A stretch of 64,000 nt of DNA from Enoplolaimus lenunculus. Its lineage: Eukaryota; Nematoda; Enoplea; Enoplida; Thoracostomopsidae. The notes beneath the pieces are model-generated. The model did not search any database, was not told where the DNA came from, and was given only the letters and a program-made list of their open reading frames with translations. The DNA is taken from positions 186,001-250,000 of the forward strand of contig JASANG010002723.1 in the NCBI GenBank assembly GCA_030248215.1, given 5' to 3'. The position numbers and the translations under genes were made by a program. Positions 1 to 12,564 of this stretch are shown one piece after another (positions within the stretch are counted from its first letter, which is position 1; the number at the start of each line of letters is the position of its first letter).

Positions 1-287
1 CCTCCTCTAATTTCTTTCTGGGGAATAGTGCTCAAAATCGTCCCCTCCTTCCCTTGCACCACCTCCTCCCTAAGATAAGGAAGAGGAGGAGGGGCATAAA
101 ACCCGCCTTTTTACACTACTCATATGCGAAAAAATTGCAAAAGTCTTAACAAACCAGTAATTCGAAAAACTATGAACATGAGCTCGCAACCATAAAACAC
201 GCGAGCCGACAAATTGTCGAGATACCATCCTAAGCATACATATTTATTAATTATTATATATAGAATTTACGTAAGTATTGCTTACAG

Positions 288-2432
288 GTCTTGACCGAAT
301 CAATCAACTTACAACACAAAAGCATATGGAGCTCAAAATTTGCCTGACGGACGTCGGAGGTTTGAAGACAATGGCCGGATATTCACATTTCTATCTTGGC
401 AACATGAGCGACTACTTTACCCTTCATGTCGACAGTTATTATGGAGACGCCGGTCAGTTTGCGCTATCTACCAACTCTTTTTAGGGTCTTTTCGGTTATC
501 CTCGCTACCCAGTGTTCGTCCAAAAAAACAGCAGTTTGCTGATCTGAGTCAAATGGTGCTGGATTTTCACTGTCAGCAAACGACATTAAAAAATTTCAAC
601 ATCGTGAGAAATTCAACTTGCGATTTTTTACCATATAGGGCGGCTTGCCCAATGTGGCGACAAATTTTACTTCACTTCAATCTCTGGTAAACAGACACAC
701 ACTAAACAAAGCACCTGATATGCAAAACAGGAATTCACTGTGACCCGCTAACCCAATCCATTACCTTATAATACAAAATCATTAATCCACAGCAGCGGAT
801 CAAAAATAAGAAATATATCGCTGACATCAAGAAACCATCAATATCCCGTTCGGAAACTATAAATTAGGTCATGGTGCAAAGCTAAACTAAATTATACCCG
901 AACCGAATTCGGAAGTTGATACCGGAATAGGAACTGCATATAAATTTTCACAGCCCATGCGCTTTACATACCCAGTGTTATTTATTATATACATATTAAT
1001 TTGTATGCGGTAACATCTACATATCTGTTTCGAAGTCCATGGTTGTTCATGTTTCTATGATCATTTCCATGCCATATGTAAGAAATATGAGCAGAGAACT
1101 GATATAAACACCGGGTATTATGCAACTTAACATAACTGCAGTTAAATTTCGCACATAATTGCCATAATACATGTTAGAAACGATTAAAAATTACGATTTC
1201 GATTATACCTGTAATCTGTGTCGGAAACCGGTACTGGATTAGAAACCGATTTCTAATCGGAATCAGAACTGCGGTTTTATCCCGAGTAAGGTGACTACAT
1301 AATGCTGAATCGTTTCACACTTCAAAATTAACCAATAGCATACTAATTATATGAACTCACTGCGGGAGTTCCTATGCGCCCTGACTTTATATCTCGTATA
1401 TCCAGTGCCCATATTCTCAATCTCAAATGTATATAACACCTACCACCAGTTGATGATATGTTTTATAAATTTCGAACCAATCGAAAACTTCAACATTTGG
1501 CACATTATTCGCGTTCGATTGCTCATACTTGAACTTGTAGTCGAGTTTGACAATTTTCACAAGTCGTAGCTCGCTCGTTTGAAAACCTATTGCAAATTAG
1601 TGATAAGTGTTACACACATTTAAGATATGGGCCCTGTTTTCAAAACGCACTGTAACCGCGTGTAATTTCACTTTACATGCAACTGCAGTTTGAATTGCGA
1701 ATCGGATGTTAGACGAAATATATTACGATAAACTGATGGTAAATGTCATAACCATTTGAAAATACCGCCCGTATTTATTAACTGCAGGCGATTATCTATC
1801 AAAATCAAACGGAAGGCCGTTCTCAACGTTCGACTACGATTTAGATGGATCGGTTAAAAATTGTGCTGCATATTACCACAGCGCATGGTGGTACCATAGC
1901 TATGGCGAGTAAGTTTATCAACAGGGCAGGAAATGTACACAGCATCACAATCCCCAAGCCACGAGCAAACCTTATACTATTGACATAAATGTACCGAATT
2001 AATTTGTACAATGCAAAGTAATAGCTTAAACCTAAACCAGTTGTTCCTAAGCCGGAAGGACAGATAACTTCGCACGAATAGGGAGTAAACTTAGCACTGT
2101 GGCAAACGCCAATTTCCTACAAAAATGCTATAAACAATCTATTTTGTCACTGTTCTAAAACATTGCTATTGGAATCGTGAGCAATTTTGACTAAAAATAA
2201 AAATAAAAAATTCATTTCGTTCAATTTCAGCTGTCATTCCGCGTCAAACCTGTTCGGCTACTACTTTTTGGGCCGCAAAGAACTTCCGAAATTTGCTGGC
2301 CCAGGTATCAGCTGGCGTCCAGTGCCCGGAAGTGGCGGACCTGCCCTTCGTATGGTGGAATGGAAAATTCGTCCCCTGGGCTACATCGGAGGCTCATATC
2401 AACCGTTGCCCGCTGCTGATTTCAATCAGTAA
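288..2432 (+). CDS. Fibrinogen-related domain (FReD) protein, 3' part, three exons
   Basis: Three exons join in phase: 288-452, 1788-1908 and 2231-2432 (stop TAA), about 161 residues. Acceptors are CTTACAG, CTGCAG and TTTCAG; donors are GTCAGT and GTAAGT. The order of motifs is that of a fibrinogen C-terminal globe. Exon one has [11 protein letters not shown], then [12 protein letters not shown] and [11 protein letters not shown]. Exon two has [20 protein letters not shown] with the acidic D-x-D-x-D calcium-site pattern, then [12 protein letters not shown]. Exon three has the paired cysteine ([13 protein letters not shown]), GISW and a degenerate EMKIRP-like segment (VEWKIRPLG). A full FReD is about 215 residues, so roughly 50 N-terminal residues plus any signal peptide lie left of the window. 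Such proteins are normally secreted lectin-like recognition or matrix proteins; ligand and exact subfamily cannot be told. The gene is convergent with TRMT11 on the other strand. Confidence 0.88.
453..1787 (+). other. FReD intron with one MITE relic
   Basis: Non-coding stretch between two FReD exons. Apart from the family E element at about 1405-1634 it holds only AT-rich sequence and short EST-like open frames that I reject. Confidence 0.5.
1405..1634. mobile_element. MITE family E copy
   Basis: Left end reads GTGCCCATATTCTCAA and right end CACATTTAAGATATGGGCCC, an imperfect terminal inverted repeat shared with copies near 5625-5830, 23100-23327 and 37932-38155. The interior keeps the ACCAGTTGATGAT and GAAAACCTATT blocks of the other copies. 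No coding capacity. It lies in a FReD intron. Confidence 0.6.
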
Positions 2433-3621
2433 ACCCACTCATGAAATGCAGCAATTCCAAACTCAATTGCGAATTCTACGTTTCGTGGGCCTATCACTCG
2501 CGGTTCAACCAACTGTTCTTTTTTATGTCAAACCGCCAGTAGTTTAGACTAAAAATTTCAACTACACAGAAACATCACTAACAGCCCCATAATTAAAAAT
2601 AACAGTGCAACTAAATTTATACCAGCAATAATTGAACAGTTTTCAACAAAATCATCCTAGGTACTCTTAATGTAACCATCATGCCGAGCTCTGGGAACAA
2701 GAGAGACGATTGACTGTTAAAGCTCACCAACGATACAAGCCTGAATGGTATCGGGTACAACTTAAATCCATTACTGATGATATACTGATAACAAGCACGA
2801 TACGTCTCACCGTCTATGAATCGCGAACTGACACTATACGGTTTGATCGCTAGTAGACACATATATCATGACCATATTCCAATTATTGCCTCAAAAACGT
2901 GTGCTACTGTGAAAACATTTGCATCGGAAAAAGAACATTACTTTGCTTCAATAACACATATTATATTCTTTTCCATTAATATAAACACTTTCCATGACGT
3001 GCATATACGCAAAATATTAAAATTATAACCAACTGCTGCTTCACAGTGAAAATTCTAGAAATAGCTAACAACACTTACGATTTGAGGTAATAAACCAAGT
3101 CGCTATTGTTGACTATTTTGTTGCAGTACGGCTCAGGACACCACAGCAAACCAATTTATAAATCCTTTTGATTTATAGTGCTAGATACCACCCCTTTGAT
3201 ACTAAATTTTTGTATTTTATTCCGTTAACCGCCACAATATGTTTGCCATAAATTAGTGATGTATTAAAACGTCAACTCAAACTTAATTACAATCAAAAAA
3301 GTAATGGATAAAAGTTTAAAACCGTTAACAATAATTCACACTGTTCGTTAGCTCTAACAAGCATTCATATTCTCAAAAATCTGAAAACACATTTTCAGAT
3401 GGGATGCGAACTAAATTCCAATTCCAAACAGAATTCTCGAATCAAAACTGTTTATAACAGGACATGTAATTGAAATCAGAAATTCGAACAAAAATAGCAT
3501 TAAATACTTTTAAAGCATACACTCCAAGTTTTTCGCCATTGCATGCCAAAAATTACAACAAATCAAAGCTTATGCACACAAGTATAACGAAACACTTCAC
3601 GTTTCCGTTCAGCACACTTAC
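2433..3621. other. Convergent intergenic or intronic stretch
   Basis: Between the FReD stop codon and the last TRMT11 exon found. I scanned the minus strand here and further left for the DPPYG-type exon expected next in TRMT11 and did not find it. A minus-strand open frame at 2617-2862 has an AG upstream of residues IKPYSVSS, but these do not match the family, so I do not call it. Confidence 0.45.
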
Positions 3622-6600
3622 GGTCGGTAATAATCACATCAAAAACAGATTTGCGACGCCAAATATCAGTTTTGCTTGAATCCCCGAGCAACATATCAAC
3701 ATAGCGATCACCGAGATTGTACTGAACGAAATTATTTCGTATACTTTCGTCCGCGGTACGATATTTCACATCACAGCGGCTGGATTTTCCTGCAACATTA
3801 AAATACTTAAACAGATACGAAGATATGAAAATATGACATATCAAGTGTGCAGACAACAAAATTCAATTACACACATAAGCATAGCCATGATTTTGGAGGC
3901 CGGAGTTACGTTTCCAAAATCGATCGAGAGAGGTTTGCTGCGTGACAATCTTAAAACTATCTAAAACCTATTAGGAAATTACAAAGCCGGCTTTTGACCC
4001 CTAAAACAGCACCCCGCCAACCACCGGCTAAGCCCTTGAACACAGCAACCTGTAGTTCTACCTGCAAAAACACGTTCTGGACAGCCTCCAAAAGTATACA
4101 TTTTCATGAATCTCATTCAAAACGAACAATTCTATTAATATACAATAAATTGCGAAGCTCCACTCGGTAGATAAGTTGCTGTGCAAGACAATCAAAGATA
4201 GCTATAAATTTAAATATCCACAGAACAAAAAACACATATTATTATAACAAAGAGTGGATGATCACTCTTTATAAAAAGAGTGTACAACTGGGTACATTCT
4301 GTGTGTTAAAGAATGTACCAGCACGCGTTGCACTTTTGTTGGACCCCCCTCAATCAGGGGGGTTAAGCACAAGGGGGGGTTACAATTTCCTTCTGTACTA
4401 CGATATAAAACTGCATAAAGACCCCCTAAACAAGGGGGGTAGGCCAAAAACGCAACGCGTGCCGGGTACAGTCTTTAATACACAGAACGTACCCAGTTGC
4501 ACACTCTTGTTATAAAGAGTGATCATCCACTCTTGCTATAACTAAGTATTTGAAACATACTCGTAGCTCGTATAACGTTTCAGTTTTAATATACGAGTTC
4601 AATACGTAATTACAGGTGGCAATCGAGCGTGTCAACTTACGATAACATAACCCTAAATCTGCCTTCCCCATAAATATTCCACAAGTTTCTTACCAAGTGC
4701 ATGAATAGTCTGATACATAATATCCATTCCAATAACGTACCCTCCAAAACTCGCTGCAGCAATCAGCAAACTTCCTGAAGCTGGTTCAATGCAATAAAAA
4801 GCTAATACACGAACACAATATGAAAACAATCATCCCCCCGCAGAACAGTGCTTACGGCTAAAAATCGTTCTACAATACAAGCACACCATTGTTTCCTCAG
4901 TGTCTAAAAAATTATAGAGACAAAGTCAAGTACTGCTGACAATGTTTAAATTTATAAAAAAATATGGAGACAAAGTCAAGTACTGCTGACAATGTTTAAA
5001 TTTTCCAAAAATTACGAAACAAACGCTTGCATAATTACGAAACTAAAACTTGCATATCTTCGCCTTTCCCTTATACCACTTTTACGGAGTGTTTACTCCA
5101 GGTTGAACATGGAAAAACGCCTGAGATCCAAATGTGGGGAACTGGACTGTATAAACAACAAAACCCGCAGCCCTATCCAGTTTAAGCAGGATAAATGAAC
5201 ACCGTGCAGTTCAACATACCTGTGCCAACAAACGGATCAAATACAAAGTCATTGGGTTTTACTTTGCCAATGTTCGCCATAATTAAAGATAGCAACGGAT
5301 CCATAGTTGTATTGCCGATATAGCGCCGTTGTTTCAAATTAATTTTGTCTGCCATACCGGTTTGTCCAAATCCAATCTCAAACGCGAAACAGTAAAACTA
5401 TACCTATACAGCTAGTACAGCCAAATCATTTAAGGATAAACCAGTCTCAGAACTTGTAAAAACACAATATGTTTAAATCTAATATTCATATGTTATTTCT
5501 GGAACCTTCGTATATATAATAAATGAATAAATAAATAAATAAAATAGAGATATATACAGACGAAAAGTAACAGCAACCAATTCCTAGATACCAAACTGAG
5601 TGCTAACAAGTTTTAGTTCTTGGCTCGTACTCTCAAAATGTGCATTGATAGGTTTGGTATCTTTTGAACCAGTGAATGCTGAGACTGAAAATTTCGCAAA
5701 TTTTTCGCATTGGATTTGCACTACTCCAGTGCTAAATTGCTAAATTTGAGCTCAGCAACTGCAATAGTAGCGAGTTTGGAAACCTATTACTAACTGATGA
5801 CAGTTGCTATACACATTTCAGAATGCGGACACTTATTGATAGATGAACTTTATATCCACTTCTGTACAACAATGTAATATTCAACTCAGCTATTTTAGTA
5901 TCCGCTCACACTTCCATTGATATACCATCTTATATTTCTCTCGATTTTTATGACTTTGGTTTGGAAATTTTAAAATACAACTACGGCTACCCGTGTATCC
6001 CTGCTGACAAAATTACCAATCGTCCAAAATAAACTTTATACGGTGTCTCAGGAACGTTATCAGAATCACAGCCATAAAACTCGAGAGCATAATACGTTTC
6101 ATCTGGACTGTTTAGATTGACTGGTCCTTTGAACGGAATGAAATCAAAGTCCTATAAATTACAGCAATCCAGCAATCTGCTTTAAGAGTTAATAAAGACC
6201 CTTACATTTACAGGAACAAGTCTACAGTAAGCAATGCTAACCAACTACTTGAAACTTTCAATGAATCAATGCACTAAAATAACTTACACAATATCATGCG
6301 TACACCAGGTAACTCTGGGAAGGGGTAGGTAGTGTGTTGACGCTGACGCCAAAAAGCTAAAAAAATTAAGCAACAAATCTGCTAAGTTTCCTTGTTCATT
6401 CCAGTGCAGAAAAACAATACTAGCAAATCTCCAACTCCTACATTTAGATTAATACGCATCTACGTCAATTCTGACGAATCAATAACAACGGAATGCTTCA
6501 TACAAGAAACGAATGCAAGTCATGCCTCAATTTTTGGTAAAATGTAGTCTTTTCGTAATTTCTTTCCAAAGCCATCAATTCGAATGCACCACGAAACATG

Positions 6601-7754
6601 TTCTTCAAAATATTTCTGAAATTTCACACCAGTGAATAAAAGCATTCTACCTTGGTGAAAGAGAATTGATTTTTAATTTTACAAAGAACTTGAGGATTTG
6701 AAAATTTTAATACGGGTGATATTACCAGTTAAACAACTCTACAACGACAAATTATTATTCTTAAAAATACACACTTTCAAACTGTTGAATTTAATTTAAA
6801 CTTTTCACATACTACTAAAAACGAAATTTATTGAAGCGTCGTATGTAGAACAGAAATCCGTTGTGGATGATGCATACTCGACAAATCTCGGTATTTTGCA
6901 GGCCTCGGTCTCGGTATTTTGAGTCTGGTTGGTTGCAGCAAATGTATGAATGTATTGGTGAAGTAACTGATGGCTGATAAATAAAATTTCTATGAAATGA
7001 TGAAATTTCATAGTTACACCATAATTACAAGCAGACGCATCATACTTGGTTTCGCAGAATAACTACATTCTAACCTCGTATTTTGGCAGTTCCTTCTTTA
7101 ATTCGTCATACAGTCCTCCATAGCTGTCCGCAAATGTCCAAAGTTCAAATGCATTTCTAAATACGTTAAATATAAATACTTAAAGCTTGGAATTTCAACA
7201 AAACTATTTACATCAACTTTCAAATTAAAAGTTAGGTGGTAGCAGTACTAATCCCGTAAAATCAAAGTGAAACCGAACTTCACGCTTATCAACTATATTG
7301 GACCAACGGCAAATTTAACAATTATGTACTTTTTGAACACGCTCGTACAACTCACTTAATAAGTACAGACCGCTTCAATAGCTCATGTACTGCATTGTCG
7401 TCTTCAAGCTTTACAACAGCAAAGGGCTGAAACAAGTGTGATACCCTTACGAAATAAACACATACTTTAAATCACTCTTCTAATCATAGCATATCGATCG
7501 AAGAAGCTAAAACTCATGACCCATTAAAAGTCAAAACTGATCATTTCACGAGTATATATGCACTTTACACAGAAAAAACACAAGACAATGTCCATCACGA
7601 AATTCAGCAAATAAATGAAAATCGATAAAATATTGCACTTAATTTTGGACAGTTACCGAAAAAAAAGAAATAAGAATTGAATTTTTCTAATTTTTGTTCG
7701 AAACATCAAAGCTAATTAACCATGTGCGCAAGTTGCGTCGCCACCAAATTAGTA

Positions 7755-7786
<32 letters not shown>

Positions 7787-8874
7787 GTAATAATAATAAT
7801 AAATCAAATCACATTTCCAAAGTTTAAACATTTTTATTTATTATTAGGTATTTATTAGCAGCACGTGACCGGATACCCAGTTTCAGTTTAACATTGGGCA
7901 AAAATCAACATCCGGCTCCAATTCCGAAATCCAGAAAAGGTTTATACTCGCGGCTATTGCTGTACACGGACGCTCATAAACCAACAAACTTCAGAATATC
8001 AAAGATTAATTTTTGCCAAAAGCAGATCTAAGAAAAACGTCAACCGCTGGTACATAAATGTGTATGCTTTGCAAAACCAGCCAAACATACGTTTTGCAAA
8101 AAGTTGTCAAAAAACTTAATTTTAACTCAAATTGGACCAGAAACAATGAAATTATTTGGCTGCCACATTCTTTATTCTGAAGCAAGCACTAAATATTTTA
8201 AATGTGGCACTAGTCTGCTCTAAATATAATATGGCACTAGTCTGCACTAACATCGTTCGAATTTTCAGTATATTTGTGCCGGAAAACAAAACCGTACAAA
8301 CAATAAATGATCATATTTCGGAGATGTTTACGTACCTTTCCGTAAAATTGCTTTCATTTTTCGGTAACTCCGTTATAACAAATATATTGTAAAACAAATA
8401 CAAACTAACCGATGCAACAGTACGATCTAACTCAAATGATTTTCTAGGATCATTCAGTTGAAGTATCGACTGTACTTCCTGAACAATAATGAATTCAAAG
8501 GATTGTTTGAACACTGACACATTCAATAACAAACACATCTCAACTTTGCAAATGCTACAAAGAATGCTATATACGTACCTTTTATATATGCAAATCTATA
8601 CTACAACAAATTTTACGCAGTTTTAAGCAAAAAAACTCCACCGATGACTCATATTACCTTGCAATATTATATAATACTGTTTAAATCTCGCAAAACTGCG
8701 TGCACCGTGACCACAGTCGTTTTACTACATAAAACCTTGCTCTATTCATGAAATAAAGTACGCCATAAGCGTCATTTACTGAATGCGTTACAATTTCAAA
8801 TGTACTAAAAATTAACTTACCGGCCACCTAAACTCTAACAAATGATGTGCAAAGTTGAGCAAATATTGCTTCAT
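3622..8874 (-). CDS. TRMT11: tRNA guanosine(10)-2'-O-methyltransferase catalytic subunit, TRMT11 homologue, nine 5' exons
   Basis: Reading right to left, exons are 8874-8821, 8478-8410, 7426-7356, 7156-7075, 6615-6526, 6151-6017, 5376-5220, 4774-4694 and 3789-3622. All phases agree, giving about 302 residues against about 460 in human TRMT11. The protein starts MKQYLLNFAHHLLEFRWP. It carries the N-terminal THUMP-like half (LKRSVLIKNAFELW), then DFIPFKGPVNL, then LKQRRYIGNTTMDPLLS, and the methyltransferase motif I region NDFVFDPFVGTGSLLIA with GMDIMYQTIHALG. The last exon found ends FDVIITD plus the first base of a proline codon, exactly before the DPPYG catalytic motif. Known role of the family: with TRMT112 it methylates G10 of tRNA, using S-adenosylmethionine. 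The 3' third is absent from the window or not recognisable. One intron, between exons 6615-6526 and 6151-6017, appears to use a GC donor. Confidence 0.93.
4251..4533. mobile_element. MITE family F, long near-palindrome
   Basis: Both ends begin AGAGTGGATGATCACTC in opposite orientation, and the inverted repeat runs inward through TTATAA, GTGTACAACTGGGTAC-like blocks and ACGCGTTGC. The centre has paired GGGGGGTT and CCCCCTT tracts. Related copies lie at 32868-33165 and 58737-59188. It has no coding capacity and sits in the TRMT11 intron between exons 4774-4694 and 3789-3622. A target duplication is not clear. Confidence 0.75.
4917..5003. repeat. Two-copy tandem repeat, 50-bp period
   Basis: The block GAGACAAAGTCAAGTACTGC and the following 17 bases occur at 4917 and again at 4967 with no visible change in the shared part. 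It lies in a TRMT11 intron and looks like a recent local duplication. Confidence 0.8.
5625..5830. mobile_element. MITE family E copy, diverged
   Basis: Has the shared right half GAAACCTATTACTAACTGAT then CTATACACATTTCAGAAT, and a weak left end CGTACTCTCAAAATGTGCAT. The outer GGGCCC bases are lost. It lies in the TRMT11 intron between exons 6151-6017 and 5376-5220. Confidence 0.5.
6516..6530 (-). promoter_or_regulatory. Probable GC-type 5' splice site of TRMT11
   Basis: On the minus strand the exon ends ATT GAG and is followed at once by GCATGA. The codon phase matches the next exon (GAC TTT GAT), and the joined protein aligns with the family across the junction. No GT lies near enough to serve instead. 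GC-AG introns are a known minor class, but the usual consensus is GCAAGT, so this site is weak. Confidence 0.55.
7755..7804. repeat. TAA microsatellite
   Basis: About fifteen near-perfect AAT/TAA triplets, interrupted once by AAAAG. It lies in the TRMT11 intron between exons 8478-8410 and 7426-7356. Confidence 0.9.
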
Positions 8875-9106
8875 TAGACATTAGACAACATTAGTTTGTG
8901 ATATGTGGATAAATAAATGATAAAAAGCCAATGTGCTTGATTAATAAAACTGTATCCGTATTAGTTACAAACTATGTAATTAAAATTCCGCTGGTGCAAA
9001 ACATATTTCTAAATTTTCGCATCATCCAGGAATTCGGCTTCACGTGCACAGACCTTGCTTTAGGTTTGAAAAGATTCTTGCCTAAGAAGCGTTGAACAGA
9101 TATATC

Positions 9107-9390
9107 GGCACCGGTGAAATCAGGATGTCGGTGTCAGAACTGCACAGACGTGACGATCCCTTTCCTGGAAGTACTGCGAAAATACATAGTTTTTCCCCTT
9201 GGAATCGAACCTCGGACCTCTCGCTCGTGAGTAAAGCGCGTTACCCATTACACCACGAGGCCGATGTTATAATTTTCTGTAACTATATGTGCACGGATAT
9301 GTATGTGCCTTACATTACATACCACACTTTATGCACATATACTTGCTACACCATGTATACCACCATTCCCCCTTCTTCAGGCGGTCGTCC
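9107..9390 (-). mobile_element. tRNA-Glu-like SINE unit 1
   Basis: On the minus strand a tRNA-like head covers about 9195-9270: an A-box-like GTGTAATGGGTAACGC, a five-pair stem CGCTT/GAGCG enclosing TACTCAC (CTC at the anticodon position, as in tRNA-Glu), and a B-box GGTTCGATTCC. The base 5' of the anticodon is A rather than T, so this is not a working tRNA. A related unit follows at about 9440-9745, with matching tail sequence. Confidence 0.6.
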
Positions 9391-9439
9391 CGGACCGCGA
9401 ATTCAAACTTCTACGAATCCATGGGCCTACAATTTACAG

Positions 9440-9745
9440 CGCCAGTCTGGGTGTGGGACTTCCATGTCAGAAGTGCACGCGCTTGGGACGACCCTTTTCT
9501 TCGAAGTACTGCGAATATACATGGTTTTTCTCCTTAATTTCTCCGAAATATATGGTCACGCCGGGAATCGAACCTTGGACCTCTCGCTCGCGAGTCATGC
9601 GCGCTGCCAATTACACCACGCAGCCGATGTTATAATTTTCTCTAACACTATATCTGCACGTGTACGTATGTATGTGTCTCACATTACACATACACTATGC
9701 ACATACACTTACTACACGAATTATACGAGCAATCGGTAGCAGTAT
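9440..9745 (-). mobile_element. tRNA-Glu-like SINE unit 2
   Basis: Second copy of the unit at 9107-9390. The minus-strand head at about 9560-9628 reads GGCTGCGTGGTGTAATTGGC, then a CTC-type anticodon region and GGTTCGATTCCCG. Both units share the flank motif AAGTACTGCGAA and a tail rich in ACATAC. The pair looks like a tandem or dimeric SINE. The long plus-strand open frame across both is a by-product. Confidence 0.6.
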
Positions 9746-9749
9746 TTCA

Positions 9750-12374
9750 CGGAGCCTACCAATACAGATACCCAGTTCTTTCTTGACTTCTCAAATTTAG
9801 TTGAAGACACTGCGGTTTGTTTTGTTAGGAACCAGGCCTTAACCGAAATTACGGCTGGCGTTAAGTTTCAGAAAATTGCGACTTGATAGGCTTTCGAAGT
9901 TTTCAGTGTGATGTACACTGATTGTAATCGGAATTCAGAACCGATCTGAATTCCGAATCAAAACAAGTTTTGATTTCTATTCCAATTGCACAATCAATCT
10001 GAATCGGAATTGGGAAATTTTAATTTTAATCCTAATTGTGATACGTTGCATAAAAATTCTGTATTATTTATCATTAAATTGCTTTCGGTGGGTTCACTTG
10101 TCTATAATGGATTGTAGTCTAGTTTTAGAGCACGAAAAATCATCACCAGATTGATCATGCGACCTTTACCTTTTTGAAAATTGTTGCCAGCCAACAGACA
10201 ACGAAAATCAATAATACAATACAAATTATCCGCATAAAATCACAAAATTTCTAGTTCCGATTCCGATCATAATTCCAGTATAAGTCTGCTGCTCCGATTT
10301 CGATTCCGATCCCTATATAATCCAGTTCCGCTTTCCACCCCAGATGTACATATAAAGTGTTTGTATCGGTAAATCGGTAACCCTCACATACGCTTTTATT
10401 TTCGCTATCACTAGCCTCGTAGTTAATATGGAATGGAAAACATAAATCTGTCTTAAAACCTCTGTCATCGAAATATAAAAAGCCTTTTAATTTTTAGACT
10501 TTGACAATATAAAAATTCACCGTTAAACTTCCAGAATGCAGAGCTGGGGTTGAGAAATTTTACAAAAGCTGGAACCTGAATCGTGGGGGGAAGAAGAAAT
10601 AAACTACGGTAGTTCGTATTAGAACTCAAATGTGTTGAATGCGTAATTTTTAGAATTAAGTATTAAAGCAATATAAAAATATGTTTTTATATAAATGCTT
10701 CTTGAGAAATCTTGGCATAAGCTTCGAATTTGTTTCCAAGCAAACATTTTATTGGAAGATCTAGACCAGCGCTGCGGCTACAGCATTTCCTGATTCAGAA
10801 GCCTCGGGTACCTGGGGGCCTACGACAAAACCGATCAAAATTTTGCACAAGCGGTGTAATTCAAAGTATCACCATATCATAGTTCACGCAAAGCTTCTCG
10901 TTCTCTTCGATCGCGTGGTTTCTTTAGACATAGCGAAAGAAGCCACGCCCATTAAACATTGCGCCTCGGATATCAGGCCTCTTGCTTTTTAATTATATGC
11001 TGCATTCTTGGATAATACTTCGCACGGGTAGCCAATCACACAGGTAGATCTTGGATTCGATAGCAACGTCCCTGATCGAGACAAGAAAACAAATAATTTT
11101 TAGCCAGATCTCGAGCCAAACTTCAGAAGTACTTGCGAACTTCGCATTGAGTTGCCTATACAGCGAAGCCACTTCCTGTATACAAAACCATCATTATCGA
11201 TCTTTGATGAGAATCGCGGTAAACAATACCAGGTGCAAAGTAGTGTGCGCAGAGGCAAGAGAAATCGGATATCCGCTCATTTTTCCGTTCCCTTAAAAAT
11301 TGGTGTCCGTTTCCGTTTTGCTATATGCTTAACCATTGTGCGTCAGCATTTATCCTAAAATGTAAACCTGCACTTTTGCACTTCATCCGGAAAGGTGGAC
11401 GGCTCTAAACATGGTCTAAAGTTTTCGTGAATCCGTTGTTTTCGAAAGCTGGACGGCCCTAAATAACATGGTACAAAGTTTTCGTGCCGCTGTTTTCTCA
11501 TTTAGTATATTTTAGAAATGTACATCAACATTTAGCATGCTTTTAAATCGTGTTTCGGCAATAAAATAAAGCATTTTTGGTTACCGTCATATAATGGCCA
11601 TTTTACAAATTTTACACTTGAACTTTAAGATTTAATGAACCCGGTAGCTTCTTTTGATCATTTGCAATTTTGATCCATTTTGGCTTTAAAATTTTAGCCA
11701 ATGACAGATTTTACACATTATTCATGGCATCATATAGCTTTTTAACCCGCAGTTATACTTCGATTTCAAAACATCAAACAACTTTTAATGCGACAACACG
11801 CAAGCTAAACTCTGGTTCTCCCGTCGTTCGAATTTGCCGACGGGGCATATAAGTTTTATATCGAACGCATTGATGAAAATTGATATGGGCCACGGTAGTC
11901 GCATATACATTTTTTCTCTTCAAAACACACAAACATTATGAATAAAGGACATCTCGTAGCCTTCTTTTCATGCGGAATCAGCTATGCTGTATAGTGATTC
12001 CCAGTGCATTTTCGCTTTTTAGTTCTTTATACCAAAACGCACGTCATATTTATTTAATACTATGACCGGTATAAAAACTGATACAAATTTTGAACCGCAA
12101 AAGATCACGTATGATATTGCCATTTTTTGATATTTTCACTGCGTACTACTCTCTATAACATTCTCGATGGTACCAAATATATGATTTAGAATCCGTGGCT
12201 GGTTTGGGTTTGTATATCAAACGGTTCGTGGTGGAGATGAACATGTTTCCACGGTGTAAAGCTGGTTTTGGTATACTGGAAAATGTTTTGAAACATTTAG
12301 GTAAATTTTTTGGACCACCAAGAAATTAATATGCCTGCCTGAATCGGATTGATAGGGTATTTTGCTAAAATAAA
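9750..12374. other. Gene-free stretch, degraded repeats
   Basis: No supportable gene. At 9930-10060 and 10250-10330 there are blocks of repeated GAATCGGAATT-like words on both strands, similar to 890-960 and 1200-1275. A block near 10890-10960 resembles one near 19270-19330 in inverse orientation (GAAGCCAC, GAACGAGAAG), which suggests an old dispersed repeat. The open frame 11051-11296 has no recognisable domain. Confidence 0.4.
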
Positions 12375-12480
12375 ACGGGCCAATGTATGGAACAGGGCCG
12401 TAACAAACAGTATACGCATATTCCTAAGCGTAAAGGCTAATCCGAAGCCAAAAGTATAAACTAAAGCTTTAAGCTTTCGT
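12375..12480 (-). mobile_element. MITE family A fragment
   Basis: Starts GGGCCAATGTATGGAACAGG, the family A right end in inverse orientation, followed by CCTAAGCGTAAAGGCT. The other end is lost. Confidence 0.6.
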
Positions 12481-12564
12481 TAGACCGGTTCGTGCAGTCA
12501 AATAAATACATATCGTTCTAAATCAGCACCATCACTGCGAAGGAACCACTCTAAAGTGGGCGCG

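Noticed and set aside
2617-2862. Minus-strand frame as the missing TRMT11 exon
   Set aside because: An AG precedes it and the phase could fit, but IKPYSVSS and what follows do not match the DPPYG region or the family C-terminus.
9092-9739. 215-residue open frame as a gene
   Set aside because: It crosses two tRNA-like SINE units; the translation is that of repeats and has no domain.
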